Assembly: GCA_025594325.1 (NCBI GenBank)
Contig: JANHCV010000006.1
Location: 186,001 to 250,000, forward strand
Origin: Blastocladiella emersonii ATCC 22665
Lineage: Eukaryota > Blastocladiomycota > Blastocladiomycetes > Blastocladiales > Blastocladiaceae
DNA length: 64,000 nt
Reading direction: 5' to 3'
In this document: positions 1-11,100 of the stretch, piece after piece
Layout of the letters: every line of letters begins with the position of its first letter
Numbering within the stretch: the first letter of the stretch is position 1
The notes under the pieces: model-generated
The model's database searches: none
What the model saw: only the letters and a program-made list of their open reading frames with translations
Told to the model about the DNA's origin: nothing
Translations under genes and position numbers: made by a program

Positions 1-687
1 GAGAGCAGCCTGGCGGTCGCGGAGGGCGACGTGAAGCCGGGTCTCCAAGTCGAGCTTTTCGGACGTAAGCGTGTCGCGCGAAGCATTGTTGGACTCGTTG
101 CGAGCCATGAGCGCGTCCCGCTCGTCGTCGCGTTTCCGCTTCAGCTCGCGCCGCTGCTGCCGCTCGCTGGCGACCTCGGCGGAAAGCTGGCTGATGTCGA
201 GACGCATCTTGCGGCGCTCCTGGGTGTGCGTGCCCCAAAGCTTCCGAAGCCCACCATTTTCGACAGCATCGACGTGAGGTTGGGCCGGAGGAGCTGGCGA
301 ACGTTGATGATGGTGAGCATGGCCGGGACGATGAAAATGCATCTGCGGCTGCGGCTGCGGCTGCGGGTACAGAAGCTGTTGCTGCTGGAGCTGCTGGTTA
401 CGGAGAGCTGGAGCGGAAGCGGAAGTAGAAGCAGATCTGCTTCTAGAAGAAGCAGGAACAAAGTCGGAAACAAAAGTCGTGGACTGGCGGAGAGGCGAAT
501 GCGTGTTCGGTGCGTGGGTAGAAGGGAGAAGCGGAGGCCGTTGAGCTTCAACTCGGTACAAGCCGGTTGGAAGGTCGTCCGCGTCAAACTTGGCAGACAA
601 GTGCTGCTGGGGCGCAGGCCGCGGCAACTGCGGCCGGCGCGCCGTTGCATCCGATCGCGGCTGGTGTTGACCGCCGGGTAGATTCAT
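1..687 (-). CDS. Coiled-coil protein, 5' portion only (truncated by window start)
   Basis: This is the N-terminal 229 codons of the same gene that is complete at 34205-36478. The ATG is at 687 and reads MNLPGGQHQ. The visible part has a low-complexity Pro/Gln/His-rich N-terminus with a Ser/Arg-rich patch, then the beginning of a long charged coiled coil (KLWGTHTQERRKMRLDISQL). I found no difference from 35792-36478 over this stretch. Whether the rest of the gene lies upstream of the window cannot be seen, so this may be an intact paralogue or a truncated one. The function is unknown; long coiled coils usually mean a structural or scaffold role, which is inference. Confidence 0.7.
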   Translation of the reverse strand, partial: MNLPGGQHQPRSDATARRPQLPRPAPQQHLSAKFDADDLPTGLYRVEAQRPPLLPSTHAPNTHSPLRQSTTFVSDFVPASSRSRSASTSASAPALRNQQLQQQQLLYPQPQPQPQMHFHRPGHAHHHQRSPAPPAQPHVDAVENGGLRKLWGTHTQERRKMRLDISQLSAEVASERQQRRELKRKRDDERDALMARNESNNASRDTLTSEKLDLETRLHVALRDRQAAL

Positions 688-946
688 TCGCTACGTTGCT
701 GGATGTCCTGGTGGAGAGAGAGAGAATGCGAGCGCCTGGTTTGTTGGGCCTTGTTGTCCCTGTGGCGACAAGGAGGTGTCGCCACACCACGCACTTCTGC
801 AACTGAGGCCCGATCAGCCGCCGTGGGCGTCAACGCCACAGCGTTTCAGCGCAGCGCGGGTGTAAATTGGACGCGTGATGGTCCGCGTGATGGCCAGCGT
901 GATCCCTGCGTCAGTCACGTCAAGAAGCGTCGCCCCGCCTCTCTCA

Positions 947-951
947 CTAAC
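947..951. other. Unoccupied target site (ctaac) of the viral element
   Basis: In this copy ctaac occurs once, in ctctcactaacaacattc. In the other copy the same 5 bp flanks the element on both sides (36738-36742 and 53473-53477). It lies in the intergenic gap between the two coiled-coil genes. Confidence 0.9.
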
Positions 952-1069
952 AACATTCACCGCTTGAACGAACGCACAGGAGTTTGAGCGTCGGATAAAT
1001 TTTGGTGGGAGCGAACAAAAAGGTGTATAATGGACAAAGGACAAAAAGAGCGAATTGCGACAGCAGCTA

Positions 1070-3223
1070 TCAACGCGGTGCGGGCATACCAGGATGCTCG
1101 GCGTGAAACTGGGCGATGCGCTCTTCGAGCCCAGGATTGCCATCCTTGAGCTCGTCAAACGACTTCCACGCCCTGTTCTTGTTTCCCTGGCGCAGGACCT
1201 GGTACTCGATTGTATTGCGCGACCCGTTGGAGTTGTATCTCCAGCGCGACTGGAAGATTATGTCGATAACGTAGTGGGTTGGGTTGGGCCGAACTCGCTT
1301 ACGGCGAGTAGGAAAAGGCGCATCATTGGGCGCCTGCGACCGCTCAAAGCCCGTGCGTCTGATTCGGGCCAGGAACGACTCCCTTTCAGGGTCCGAGTCT
1401 GAGTCTGATTCAGATTCAGACTTCGACTCTGGGCGCGGGCGCTTCGCCGCAGAAGTAGATGATGAGGCGGATGCATCGACGCGAGCAGGGGCTGCCCTGG
1501 GCAAGCAGAGCTGGAGAGAATCAAGCTGGCCCTGCAAGTCGGCACGCGCAACGCGCTCCTGGTCAAGTTCCGTCGCCTGGCGAGCAAGTTGGGCCGTAAG
1601 CTGATCGTGCGCCGCAGTGAGGCGAGCCGTGTCCTCCTCCTTGCTCTTCGGCCGCGTCTCTATGTCGCGAAGCTCCAAGTCAAGGCGAGCGCGTTGGGCG
1701 GCGAGGTCCTCGCGCGCTTGGTCGCGGTCGCGCCTGCACTCGGCAGCTTCGAGTCCAAGGGTATCGCGCTCGTCCGTGAGACGCAAAGCGGTCGCAGAAA
1801 GCTTGTCTCGCTCAGCGACGGCGCTAGCAAGCTCGGCAGTAAGCGCAAGAGCCTTGGCCTTGGCGTTAGCGAGCTGCTCCGCCGTCTTGTGGTGGTCCGC
1901 CAGCAAACGTGAATGCGTCGACTCGGACTCGGTTACACGAGTATCGGCAGCCTCGAGCCGTCGTGTAAGGTCGGAGCAGCTGGCGCGCGAAGCATCAAGC
2001 TGTGCGGTGAGATCCACGCAGCACTTGTCTAGCTCCAGTGAGCGGCGCGAGCAGAGCTGCTGCAACTCGTCAAGTTGCGCCTCGAGATTGGCGATTCGTT
2101 GCGTGGCGGATGAGAGTTCCTGGACGCTAGCATCGCGTTCCGCGCGCATAGTCTTGAGATCGGAAAGCAGCGCCTTGAGCTGTTCAGCGACAGATGAGAG
2201 CTCCTGGTCCGCGGAATCGCGCTCCTTGCGCACCGTTTCGAGGATGGTAAGTTGCAATTGGTGCTGTTGCTTGACCGATGCGAGCTCCTTGACAGCGGCA
2301 TCGCGCTCCGTGCGCACCGTTTTGAGGTCGGTAAGTTGCAATTGGTGCTGTTGCTTGACCAATGCGAGCTCCCGGACAGCGGCATCGCGCTCCGTGCGCA
2401 CCGTTTCGAGGTCGGAAAGTTGCGACTCGAGCTGAGAGCGGCATGCGACGGCCTCGTCGCGCTCGCGGGTGAGAGCAGCTGACTCGGTTGCGGTGGTTCG
2501 GGCGACCAACGCCAAGGCCTCGTCCCGCTTGGCGACAAGCCATGCCTCGCGGGCCTTGCCCTCATCAAGCAGGCCGTTAGAACGACTAAGGAGGTCGGCC
2601 ATTTCGTCGCGGTCTGCGCGAATACGCGCAATCCGCCGTTGAGTGCGCTCGTGGTCGAGCTGGAGCTCCAAAGCGCGCAATTCGGCGAGCTCGTTGGCGA
2701 GCTGAAGCTTGGCGTTGGCCTCGTCGCGCTGGCAGCGGTAATCTTGGCCCTCCACGATGGCATCGCACTTGGCGCGCTCCGCGGCCGCGAGGCGCGCCTT
2801 GCACTCGTCGCGCTGAGCGGTGCACGACTCGAGAAGCGCCGTCAACCTGGTCACCTCGTAGGCGTGGTCCGCCTTGAGCGAGTTGTGGTCGGCTTGGAGC
2901 GACTTGAATGCGCGCTGGAAGCCGTCCCGATCAGCACGTAGGGTTTCGGCGTCGGCAAGCAAGTCGAGACTCGTCTTGTTACGAACGGATGCGGTTGAGG
3001 GCGCCCCAAGCACGGCTGAGAGCGGATGCCGTTGCTGTTGCTGGCGTTGCTGAGCGTGGGCAGAGGAGGGGGGCATCGGCGAGAGAGCATGCGGCGGTGC
3101 AAACTCGGTGGCGGCGCCTTGCGCGGGTCTCGGTTGGGCCTGCGCCGCGAGCTGGCGACCAAGATGGGCGGAACCCTGACCGGTCGGGGGCGCCGGTGGC
3201 TGCTGCATCGGCGGGTCGTTCAA
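1070..3223 (-). CDS. Coiled-coil protein with C-terminal chromodomain-like segment, copy 1
   Basis: Single-exon 717-aa protein. The N-terminus (about 1-90) is Pro/Gln/Ala-rich. Residues about 95-560 form an almost continuous heptad-rich coiled coil, including three near-repeats built on ETVRTERDAAV and VKQQHQLQL. An acidic Ser-rich stretch (SESESDSDSD) and basic patches follow, then a segment of about 65 residues beginning YVIDIIFQSRWRY and ending in an amphipathic helix. This segment resembles a chromodomain: a Y-V-I-x-x-I strand, then a YQVL strand, then W-x-S-F-D-E-L. The product may link chromatin to a filamentous scaffold, which is inference. It differs from copy 2 (53596-55749) at three residues that I saw. 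Confidence 0.7.
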   Translation of the reverse strand: MNDPPMQQPPAPPTGQGSAHLGRQLAAQAQPRPAQGAATEFAPPHALSPMPPSSAHAQQRQQQQRHPLSAVLGAPSTASVRNKTSLDLLADAETLRADRDGFQRAFKSLQADHNSLKADHAYEVTRLTALLESCTAQRDECKARLAAAERAKCDAIVEGQDYRCQRDEANAKLQLANELAELRALELQLDHERTQRRIARIRADRDEMADLLSRSNGLLDEGKAREAWLVAKRDEALALVARTTATESAALTRERDEAVACRSQLESQLSDLETVRTERDAAVRELALVKQQHQLQLTDLKTVRTERDAAVKELASVKQQHQLQLTILETVRKERDSADQELSSVAEQLKALLSDLKTMRAERDASVQELSSATQRIANLEAQLDELQQLCSRRSLELDKCCVDLTAQLDASRASCSDLTRRLEAADTRVTESESTHSRLLADHHKTAEQLANAKAKALALTAELASAVAERDKLSATALRLTDERDTLGLEAAECRRDRDQAREDLAAQRARLDLELRDIETRPKSKEEDTARLTAAHDQLTAQLARQATELDQERVARADLQGQLDSLQLCLPRAAPARVDASASSSTSAAKRPRPESKSESESDSDSDPERESFLARIRRTGFERSQAPNDAPFPTRRKRVRPNPTHYVIDIIFQSRWRYNSNGSRNTIEYQVLRQGNKNRAWKSFDELKDGNPGLEERIAQFHAEHPGMPAPR

Positions 3224-3732
3224 AGGTAAATGCTGCTAGTCGGCGGGGTTCAAGTTTATTCGCTTCGTGGTCTTGCAAGCAGGGACGAGAGTGAGGAGTG
3301 TGGGCGAGCAGATTTGGCGTCGACCCAAGGTGTCGCCACACGGCATGCACGAACAGGCCGCCGATCAGCCGCCGCCGCCACACTGCGCCACACGGCCTCG
3401 CGTCACGTTTTGTCTCGCCTCGGGCGCGAGTCGCGTTGGCGCGTTGAAGCGTTGAGGACACATGTGTAGCCTGCGTTTCCTGTGAGTAAGCTCTGCCGTT
3501 AGTTCGATGAGTAATGCAACGAGGAGCGAACACTTCTCCCAAGGGCCTCACCGGAAGCGCGAACAAAACAAGGTGCGACCAGCCCCCGCGCAAACGCCCG
3601 CGTTGGTTGTCGCTGCTGCCATATCCCGCTGGGCCCCGCGAGGAAATTTACTTCATGACGATAGACTTGGACTAAACATGTGAAGAGGTTGGATCCCAGC
3701 GCAGACACTTTGCCGAAATCAGTCTGCATCGA

Positions 3733-4108
3733 CATCACCAAACCGCGCCGGACCCGCCAAATCGATCCAGAGTCGATCGACTTGTTCTCGTTCGAGATGG
3801 GAGAGAAAATCAATCCACGCGTCGAATGAGTATCGATCAGCGTGAGCTCAAGTCATTCGACCTGTTGATCGACTTGCTTGTCATCCGACCCATGGACATG
3901 GTTGATCGATCAAGTAAAAAATTTCGAAGGTTGCGTTGAACGATTGTGGATCGACTTATACCCCGCGCCGATTGATCAAATGCCAATCTACCTCAACAAA
4001 ATGTCCAACGAGTGGTCAAGCGACGCGAGACATGCCCCAAATGAGCTCTCCAGTGCGCCGATTGAGATCCAGCTGATTAGCAGCTCGAAATCAACTGATG
4101 AGAACGAA
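3733..4108. other. Non-coding stretch rich in GATCGA/TCGATC words
   Basis: This begins where the segmental duplication stops. It contains many overlapping copies of gatcgac, gatcgat and cgatca in both orientations. An 81-codon open frame at 3878-4123 has no domain and biased composition, so I do not call it a gene. The stretch resembles the TGGATCCA-type repeats further on in being built from a short palindromic word. Confidence 0.4.
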
Positions 4109-4567
4109 TCATCCGTTAAGTAGCGCGTAGAGTTTGCATTGTATCGTCATGGTCAGGCTCGTGTACTTGCAGCGCGTCATGTTTGCGCCGTCGAGATCGC
4201 GACGGTCCACAAGGTCAAGCGAGTTGGCGATCTGCGGCATCATGAGCAGCGTGAGGCTCGCAGCGTCGTCGTACACTTTGATGAGGTACTCGGTGTACCC
4301 GCGCTGATGCGCCGAAGATGGCCGGTTCCCGTTCGGCGCGACGTGAAGGAAGGCCGAGATGGCCGACAACGGCACGATGTGGAACTCGCACGTGGCGGGC
4401 TGCGTGGGACGGAGAGCAACCGTCTGTCCGGCGTTAAGGCCCGGCGGAACGACGTGCGGCACCGACTGGTAGAGGTGGAACCGCTCGACGAGCGTGATCT
4501 CAAGTTCAACGTCGTCCAACTTCAGGTCAGAGGGCCAGGTGCGCGGATACCGCTTGGCGACGCGCAT
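4109..4567 (-). CDS. Hypothetical protein, repeated family member 1
   Basis: A 152-aa open frame whose central 100 residues are nearly identical to 12108-12560 (shared runs include HLYQSVPHVV, LNAGQTVAL and QPATCEFHIVPLSAISAFLH). The two copies differ at their N- and C-termini. Similarity continues for over 1 kb past the 5' end, so this is part of a larger duplicated module. Conservation of the reading frame between copies supports past or present coding. I recognise no family, and the divergent ends suggest that at least one copy is decaying. Confidence 0.4.
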   Translation of the reverse strand: MRVAKRYPRTWPSDLKLDDVELEITLVERFHLYQSVPHVVPPGLNAGQTVALRPTQPATCEFHIVPLSAISAFLHVAPNGNRPSSAHQRGYTEYLIKVYDDAASLTLLMMPQIANSLDLVDRRDLDGANMTRCKYTSLTMTIQCKLYALLNG

Positions 4568-5960
4568 CCGAGGCCATCAGCAAGCTCGAAGTCTTAACTG
4601 AGACTCATAAAGCTTCAAGATGCGAGAGCTCTCACGACCGCCGTTACGACTCTTCACGCGAGGGGAGCGCTGCGGCGCGGCTTGCTCGCCGACCAGGTCC
4701 GTCTCGGTCCACTTCCAAAGCTCACGGCACGGCCACACGCTTGCAGCGAGTGATTCATGGATCATTCATAGAGTGCGACGTCGCGGTACCGTCGCCGGGA
4801 GAAGAGAGCGCGGCCCTGCAGCGAAGCGCGAGCCGCAAAACGCGTCGAAGCCAACGTCACGTGAGCGCGTCGATCGTTTCAGCCGCGTTCGCTTTTCGCG
4901 GACTTCGCGCCGCGGCGGCTCGCGCTCTCTCGCCCCACCACCAACAACCATGCTATCGACCCACCCAACACCCGCGACCTCGCGCAACCGCCTGCACCGT
5001 CACCCCTCGGCCTCCATGTATCTCACGTCGACGCGCATCCGCCCAGCGCCGCCACGCGTCCGCGGCACGGTGACCCCACGGTACGCGTCTCTCCCCTTCT
5101 CCGAGGTCTCTCCCTCCTCGCGACGTGCATCCACAGCCATGCCTCGAGACCCGCGATACGCCCTGCACGCGTCGGCGGGTCTTGCGCCTGCTGCGCTTGA
5201 TGCTCGCGCCGCGTTCCCACGCCCTCCGCGCCGGCTGTCCGTTCGCTCGCTGACGCGTCACACGGTCACCTTGCTCTCTTTCGTAGCCTTCGAGATGTAC
5301 ATCAAGCTGCAGCGGCGCTCGTGGGGGCCGTCGTGACGCACCCGCGTCGATCTTGACCATGGTCGCGACAAGGTGCGCCGTGTGCGGCTCGGTCTCCTGC
5401 TCCCACGGGCCGAGACTCACATGTTCGCGAAATCCATCGGTAGGACGCCAAGTACGCCAAGCGGCACGACAAGCGCCGCGCCTTCGCCCGCCAGGCCAAC
5501 TCGTGCGTGACGCGCTCAAGGCTACACGGTACGGGCCTTCTCCTTCGCGTTCTCGGCGTAATTCGCGCTGATCGTGGGCACGGACAGGCTCCGAGCTCCC
5601 GAGCGACATCGCTCGTGTCGTCGGCCCAGATCCTGGCGACGCGGCCCGTCCGTTCGCCCCATGTGTATACTTCGCCCGATCCCTTGCTCACTTGTCTCCG
5701 CCACGTCGCCCATAGCCTCGGTCAACGACAACAAACCTCAGCTATGATCAAGAACACGCTGCGAGGTCTCGCTGCTCGGGTCGTCGCTGGCCTCAAGCAC
5801 GCGCCTGGCTGCACGTGCGAGTCCGAGTTCGAGGTACGCGACTCGGTCAACACGCGCCCATGGACCGAAGCTGACACGGCCGATTTGAGTAGTTCATCCA
5901 GTACGTCAAGCTGCAGCGGCAAGGGTCGCCTCGTCGTCCGCCCTTGTGGCGCGCGCGAGG
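4109..5960. repeat. Duplicated module, copy 1 (paralogue of 12108-13960)
   Basis: Two diverged copies about 8 kb apart lie in the same orientation. Each holds a minus-strand hypothetical ORF, about 1 kb of spacer, then a plus-strand gene start reading ATGATCAAGAAC and preceded by the same leader (cgacaacaaacctcagct). A third, shorter and more diverged piece of the plus-strand leader and first exon lies at about 14085-14240. Confidence 0.75.
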
Positions 5961-7039
5961 TCGTGCGGCGTCGATCTCATACACCCGCATCAAGGACTGG
6001 AACCTCAAGTACAAGCTCGGCATCAAGGATATCGAGGCGTTTGACAAGGAGGTACGCGGACGCGGTGTGGGTCGCCGCGGTGGCAGGTGCTGATGCCGCT
6101 TCCGTGCAGCTCACCAAGGCCCTGCAGACGATCCGCAAGCCGTTCAAGGAGAAGGCGGAGTGGGTCGACCTCGTGCAGGCGGCCGCCGACAACTCGTGCA
6201 TCATATCACCAACAAGGTCGGCGAAAAGAAGTCGCTTACCAAGCAGTGGCTGGTCGGCGAGGCGCCCGAGGAGCTCCACCGCGCCACGCTGGCCATGGTC
6301 GACGAGTACGACGACGCCGAGCTCGACATGGATTTCGCCGACACCGACCTCGATGCGGCGATGTCGGTCCGCGCGTGCCGTGGTGCTCACCCGCTGTACG
6401 TGTCCTTCCTCGACCGGCTCCTCTTTGGGCAGGCGAACGACATGGCCAACGCTTGAGGCTCGAACCAGTCGTCGCACGGTACGGCTTTGCTCACCAAGTC
6501 GCACTCGATCCCGTCGCTCACGTTCCGCACTGTAGCCAAGCTCATGGCCGGCTACGCGATTGTCAACGACCTCAAGCTGCTCGACATCAACAAGCCCTTC
6601 CCGATCGACGGGTCAAGTCCGGTGTGGCGCGTCATGGCCGCGGTCGCTGTCCTTGTACGTTTTGCTCTTGCAATCTGCCGGGTTCCTCCGTTCGCCTTCG
6701 CCCTCTCTGACTTCACCGCGATGCACGCTCGCCGCTTTCTAGTGTGCATGGCGCATCACTGGGAGCGCGTACCAACAAGGCATCATCGTCGGCCTGACCA
6801 AGGAGGACGCCAAGGTGACGCTCGCCGACTACTACGACGCCTTCCCCGTCTCGAGCACGGGTTCGGTTTCCGTCGTCAAGCGCATCTACCTGGCCTCGCA
6901 GCTCCGCGCGCTGTTCAAGCGTGGGATCCTCAACATTAGCCTCGCCGAGATCGCCCAGCAGAACACGGGCGTCGAGACGACCAAGACCCAGGCGGCTATG
7001 ACCGTCGACATTGCGAACGACATCTGCCCCGACGAGTAG
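5744..7039 (+). pseudogene. Multi-exon hypothetical gene, probably frame-broken
   Basis: The start MIKNTLRGLAARVV follows the leader conserved in copy 2. A plausible exon 1 ends at ...SEFE before gtacgcgac, exon 2 opens after gagtag (FIQYVKLQRQG), and exon 3 opens after gtgcag (LTKALQTIRKPFKEK). Within exon 3 the good reading moves to another frame near 6197 (HHITNKVGEKK) and then meets a stop at 6456. Later protein-like segments lie at about 6487-6655 (TVAKLMAGYAIVNDLKLLD) and 6780-7039 (IVGLTKEDAKVTLADYYDAF). Either several introns or small indels separate them. I recognise no family. The frame change and in-frame stop favour a pseudogene, but a different splice model could rescue it. Confidence 0.45.
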
Positions 7040-8100
7040 CTGCGCCATACCACATCTCGGGTGGCGGGGTGTGCAGCGGGCGGTGCGAGCGCATCAAGGG
7101 CTGGTTCCCTTCCTTCATCTCGACCTCTCTGCGCACTCCATGGTCATCGTTGTGGGGCGTACGCGTGTGTATATATTGAACCGTTCGACCCTTGATTCGC
7201 TCGTGGATCTTGAGTGCGCTTACGTGGATTGCGACGTGGATCAGCGCCTCGACTCGGGCTATAACCAAATGGATCCACGTCAAGGTCGAGTTGATCGTCA
7301 AACTGATCGACGCAAGGATCCATGTTTATCGTGGCCTAGTTCCGTGCCTGGATTGCGATATTACTTTCCTGGATCCAGCTCGCGATCCACCTTGACCAAA
7401 AGCTGGATCCATCTGAGAGGTCCGCACGGTTTGCGGGTGGATCCAGCTCGCCCAAGCTTGATCCACGCTTGATCCAGAAAAGTAATATCGGGATCCACAT
7501 TCCCCCGAGGTCCATCATGTCCACGGCTGGATCCAGGGTGGATCCACTTCAAATGGCTGGGGCACGGTTTGGTGATGCGTGGAGAGAAATTGTAGTCGTC
7601 AAAACCTTGAAATAACAACAACAAACGCCGGCGAAAGAAATGAAGCGTTGAAAACAATAATACGGGTGAACTTGATTAGCGGGTACCAACTCGCGGGTTG
7701 TCTGGTGGTACTCTCGCATCAGTGTGCACAAGGGACATCGAATTGCTTACTACTTGGCTCATGGACATCGAATTGCTTACTACTTGGCTCATGGTCCCGC
7801 CGTGGCCACGGCGGGGTTTCGAACGAAGCATCTTTGACTACCCATGCGCGCACCCGGGACAAGTACCAACCAGATCCCACTCCACACCTGCTAACCAAGC
7901 CACGTCTCCAGGAAGAGAAACTTCACCCTTATACCCTCGTACCCTCGTACCCTCATACCCTCGTACCCTCGTACCCTCGTACCCTCGTACCCTCATACCC
8001 TTGGACCCTTGAACACTCAAACCCTCAAACACTCAAACCCTCCAAAGGGCCACCACATACCACACGAAACGTCAACTGAGCCCCGCCCTGCGTGAATCGT
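7040..8100. repeat. TGGATCCA-rich repeat field and TACCCTCG minisatellite
   Basis: From about 7260 to 7560 the palindromic word TGGATCCA and one-base variants recur about ten times, in contexts such as gctggatccagctcg and gtggatccac. From about 7924 to 8010 an 8-bp unit (taccctcg, with tacccTCA variants) is tandemly repeated about ten times, then decays into aaaccctc units to about 8045. No convincing gene is present. Confidence 0.7.
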
Positions 8101-11100
8101 GCGCGAGTGGGTCGAGTGGGTCGAGTGGGCTGAGATACTGGCCAACCGTGCCTGTGGACATGATTCACGCGTTTTTACGCGTTTTTACGCGTTTTTCCTT
8201 ACTCAATGGATGATCAAAGCGACTCCGATACGTCCGGCACGACGTCGGGTTATACGATGCGGGGCTTTGCCCAAGCCATAGGCGCTGCGACTTTCTGCTC
8301 TCGTTTCGTCACGTGCCCGTCACACTTTTCTCAATGACATCACTCCCCGTGGCGTTGCGCCACTTCGCTTCGGCTCCCGCTTCCGCGCTGCTCCCCTCCC
8401 ATTTGCTCCCCTCATTTAATGAAGCTGAATTACTCTATTCAATGGATGTCATAAATCATGAACTTGACGGCAGGCTGGTCCCGTCTCTCCTGCAGCGTTT
8501 TGGGTGGAGCCCGCGCAACAAAGTGCTGTGCTGTGCTTCGTTCGACCGTTGGCTTGAGTGTTCCGTTGGCATCGCTTTCGCGCTTTCCTCTTCAAGGTGC
8601 ACGAGTGCTGCTTAAGCGAGCTCGTGAGCGGAGAAGCATGCCGCCGGATGCCTTCACGTTGCCTGAGCTTGCAGTGCTTTGTCTGCTGAGGTGACCCAAG
8701 CTCAAAATTCTTGCTCATTGTGTCCCTATCCTTCCCCTGCTGTTGATGGACTCTCTCTTCCTGCGCCGCCGCCGTCGCCGCTATTACTACACTGCCGTTA
8801 TGCCCGCCAGGCCTAGCGTCGCGTCGCGTCGCGTCGCGTCCTGGTTACTTGCCGCGGGACTTTGCGCTGAGCGACGCGGAGCGACGCGGAGCGACGAAGC
8901 CGCGTGAACCCTCGCGACGAGTAGCTACTCGATATCTCCTTCTCGGCGGTATGAGGTGCGAGCTATGTTCTGAGCAGAGCGCGCAGCTGACTTCGTTCTA
9001 GCGCAAGCATGCGCGGCTCCATCGGCTGTGCTGCTCACCGCTTTTGTTCATGATCGCTGCAACCTGGCCGGTGGCGGAACGCGCTATTGACTCGCTAGAA
9101 CACCTTGTCGGCGAACTCTATTTGATGCGCGCAGCGAATCATCACGACGTTCGACATTGATATGCTTCCCATGCAATTTGTGCACGTCGACCACCGCGCA
9201 GCTGAAGGCGAGCGAAAGTCGGCTGAGACGGCCGTCACGACCGCGGATGCCAGCTTCTCACCAACAGGCGTGCGTCAGCACGAGCTTGACAGTCCTCCCG
9301 TTCTTGAGGTTTCGCGCGACAGTGAGTATTGCTGCATGAGCAACTTTCGCCAGTTGGACAAGTCTGAGACGAAGCGCTCCGCCCATGCGTGCATCATGAT
9401 GCACACGATGTTGGCTAGCGCTGACGCGTCCCACGTTGCAACGAACGTCATCCTGTGGTCCGCCCTATCGCGCGTCGACCTTGCCCAACCGTTCCACAGT
9501 AGGCCCGCTTCATCTGAGCGCACTTGGTCCGTTGCTGAGAAACCAAGCTTGCTCGAGGTCTAAAACTAGATTGTGGCATGCGATGCACACGGTCACATTG
9601 TCAGCTGGTTCCTTAGATGAAAGCTTGTCGCGTTGCGGGAGACCACAGGGAAGTTGAGTCGCTGGAAGCGTGCGCTAAGTGAAGGAAGTAATTGCGACCC
9701 GGTTGGCAACCTTCAGTTTGCTCCGTCCCGTCCGTAGTCGACTTAATCCAGCTCAACAGCAGGAAGGCGAGTAAAAGCGAGAGAAGTAGGCATGTTGGGA
9801 CAGCTCCAACGCGCGGTACTGACGCGTCGCGACCCTTTCTCTTGTGTCCCTCCATGTAACGCGGATCCGAAGCACGGTCTCAGTCAGCGCTACTACACCT
9901 GAAGCAATTCCGTGTGTTCCACTTCATAAATCATGCAGTTACTTGAATCACGCGTCCACAACGCGTCCGTTGCGCTCAGTGATCGCTGCGAGAGGGCAGT
10001 TGGGCAAAGCCCCGCACAGTTGACACCCGAACGGAGTGAGTGGTGGAGGTACTGGCAATGCGAATCCGGATTCGCGCGTGCTCGGCCGGTCATCCGCATA
10101 TATCACGTGATGCTGGGAAGCTGGGAAGCTGGGGGATGGATGGACGCGGCGCCGCCCAAGTTCGCTCCCCCCGGTCTCCCCTCTCGACTCCCCGCTTACC
10201 GCCATGCAAGTTGAATGCACCCCGGACTAGCTGCAATGTACTCGAAGTGGACAAATGTACCTGTGGGAGCCGCCGCACAAAGTGGAAATCGGGAATGAAT
10301 TGGAAACTCCGCGGCGCGGGCACGGCCGGCGCACCACACGCACGCCCAAGCCCGCACGTCCTGCTAGAATAGTTTTATGTGCTACAAACCGCTTCCTGTT
10401 CGTGACCCCCTTGGTCCTTTGCCTTGCACCGGGCCGGGCCGTCTCGGTTGGGCGCACGCCGCCGCCGCTTGCTCTTGTGGTTGACCCACCCACCTGGAAC
10501 GGCGGGACGGAGACCAATACCGAGCCCCAGATGATCCCCGGCGTCATTGCTATATTTTATTCCATTGCGCAGACGCGTCGCGTCGCGTCGGTCGGCTTTT
10601 CACACCCGGCCCCCGTGTCGCCGCCGCGCCCGCAACTTGAAGTGAACCCACCCGCAACAACAACACGCTTACCGTCGTCGCATGCGTTCGCCGGTCGGGC
10701 TGGCTTCCTTATCCTCCCGTTGCCGAACCACGCCAAGCAGAACCACCAATCGGACCCCGTTTTGGGGATTTCCTATCGCTCCTCTCCCGCGCATCTTGCC
10801 GATCTTGCAGAGCAGCCCGCCCACCACTCCGCCTCGTCGTTGCCCGCCCACACATGGTTGTTTGCGCCACCATCGATTTGACGACCCGGAACGCGTGCGC
10901 CGTCATCATCATCAAGTCGGTCCCCGATCGACTGGTATCCTTTCATTCGCGCTGGTCGCATCTTGCGCGCGTGTGCCGCCCCGCCCGCCCTTCCGCGCCC
11001 AACGGCCGCGAATCGATCTCGGCTCTGGCGCGGCGATTTTTCGCGCCCACCACTAGCCCCCGAGCTCCCCAAGTTCCCGGCCAGCGCGTTGACCCGCGCG

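Larger units (their letters stand above)
1..3732. repeat. Segmental duplication, copy without the viral element (empty site)
   Basis: Positions 1-951 match 35792-36742 and positions 947-3732 match 53473-56258. The two offsets (35,791 and 52,526) differ by 16,735, exactly the element (16,730) plus its 5-bp target duplication. By eye I found four substitutions in the right-hand 2.8 kb (near 1507, 1730, 2671 and 3409) and none in the left-hand 951 bp. Similarity stops abruptly after tgcatcga at 3732/56258. The left limit lies outside the window. Confidence 0.93.

Noticed and set aside
31-681. Plus-strand 216-codon frame (also at 35822-36472)
   Set aside because: It is the antisense shadow of the coiled-coil gene; Leu/Arg-rich composition and the minus frame's continuous heptads show which strand codes.
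7800-7870. Possible tRNA (gtttcgaac B-box-like word near 7818)
   Set aside because: No A box at the right distance and no acceptor stem; the nearby dyad is simply ccgtggccacgg.
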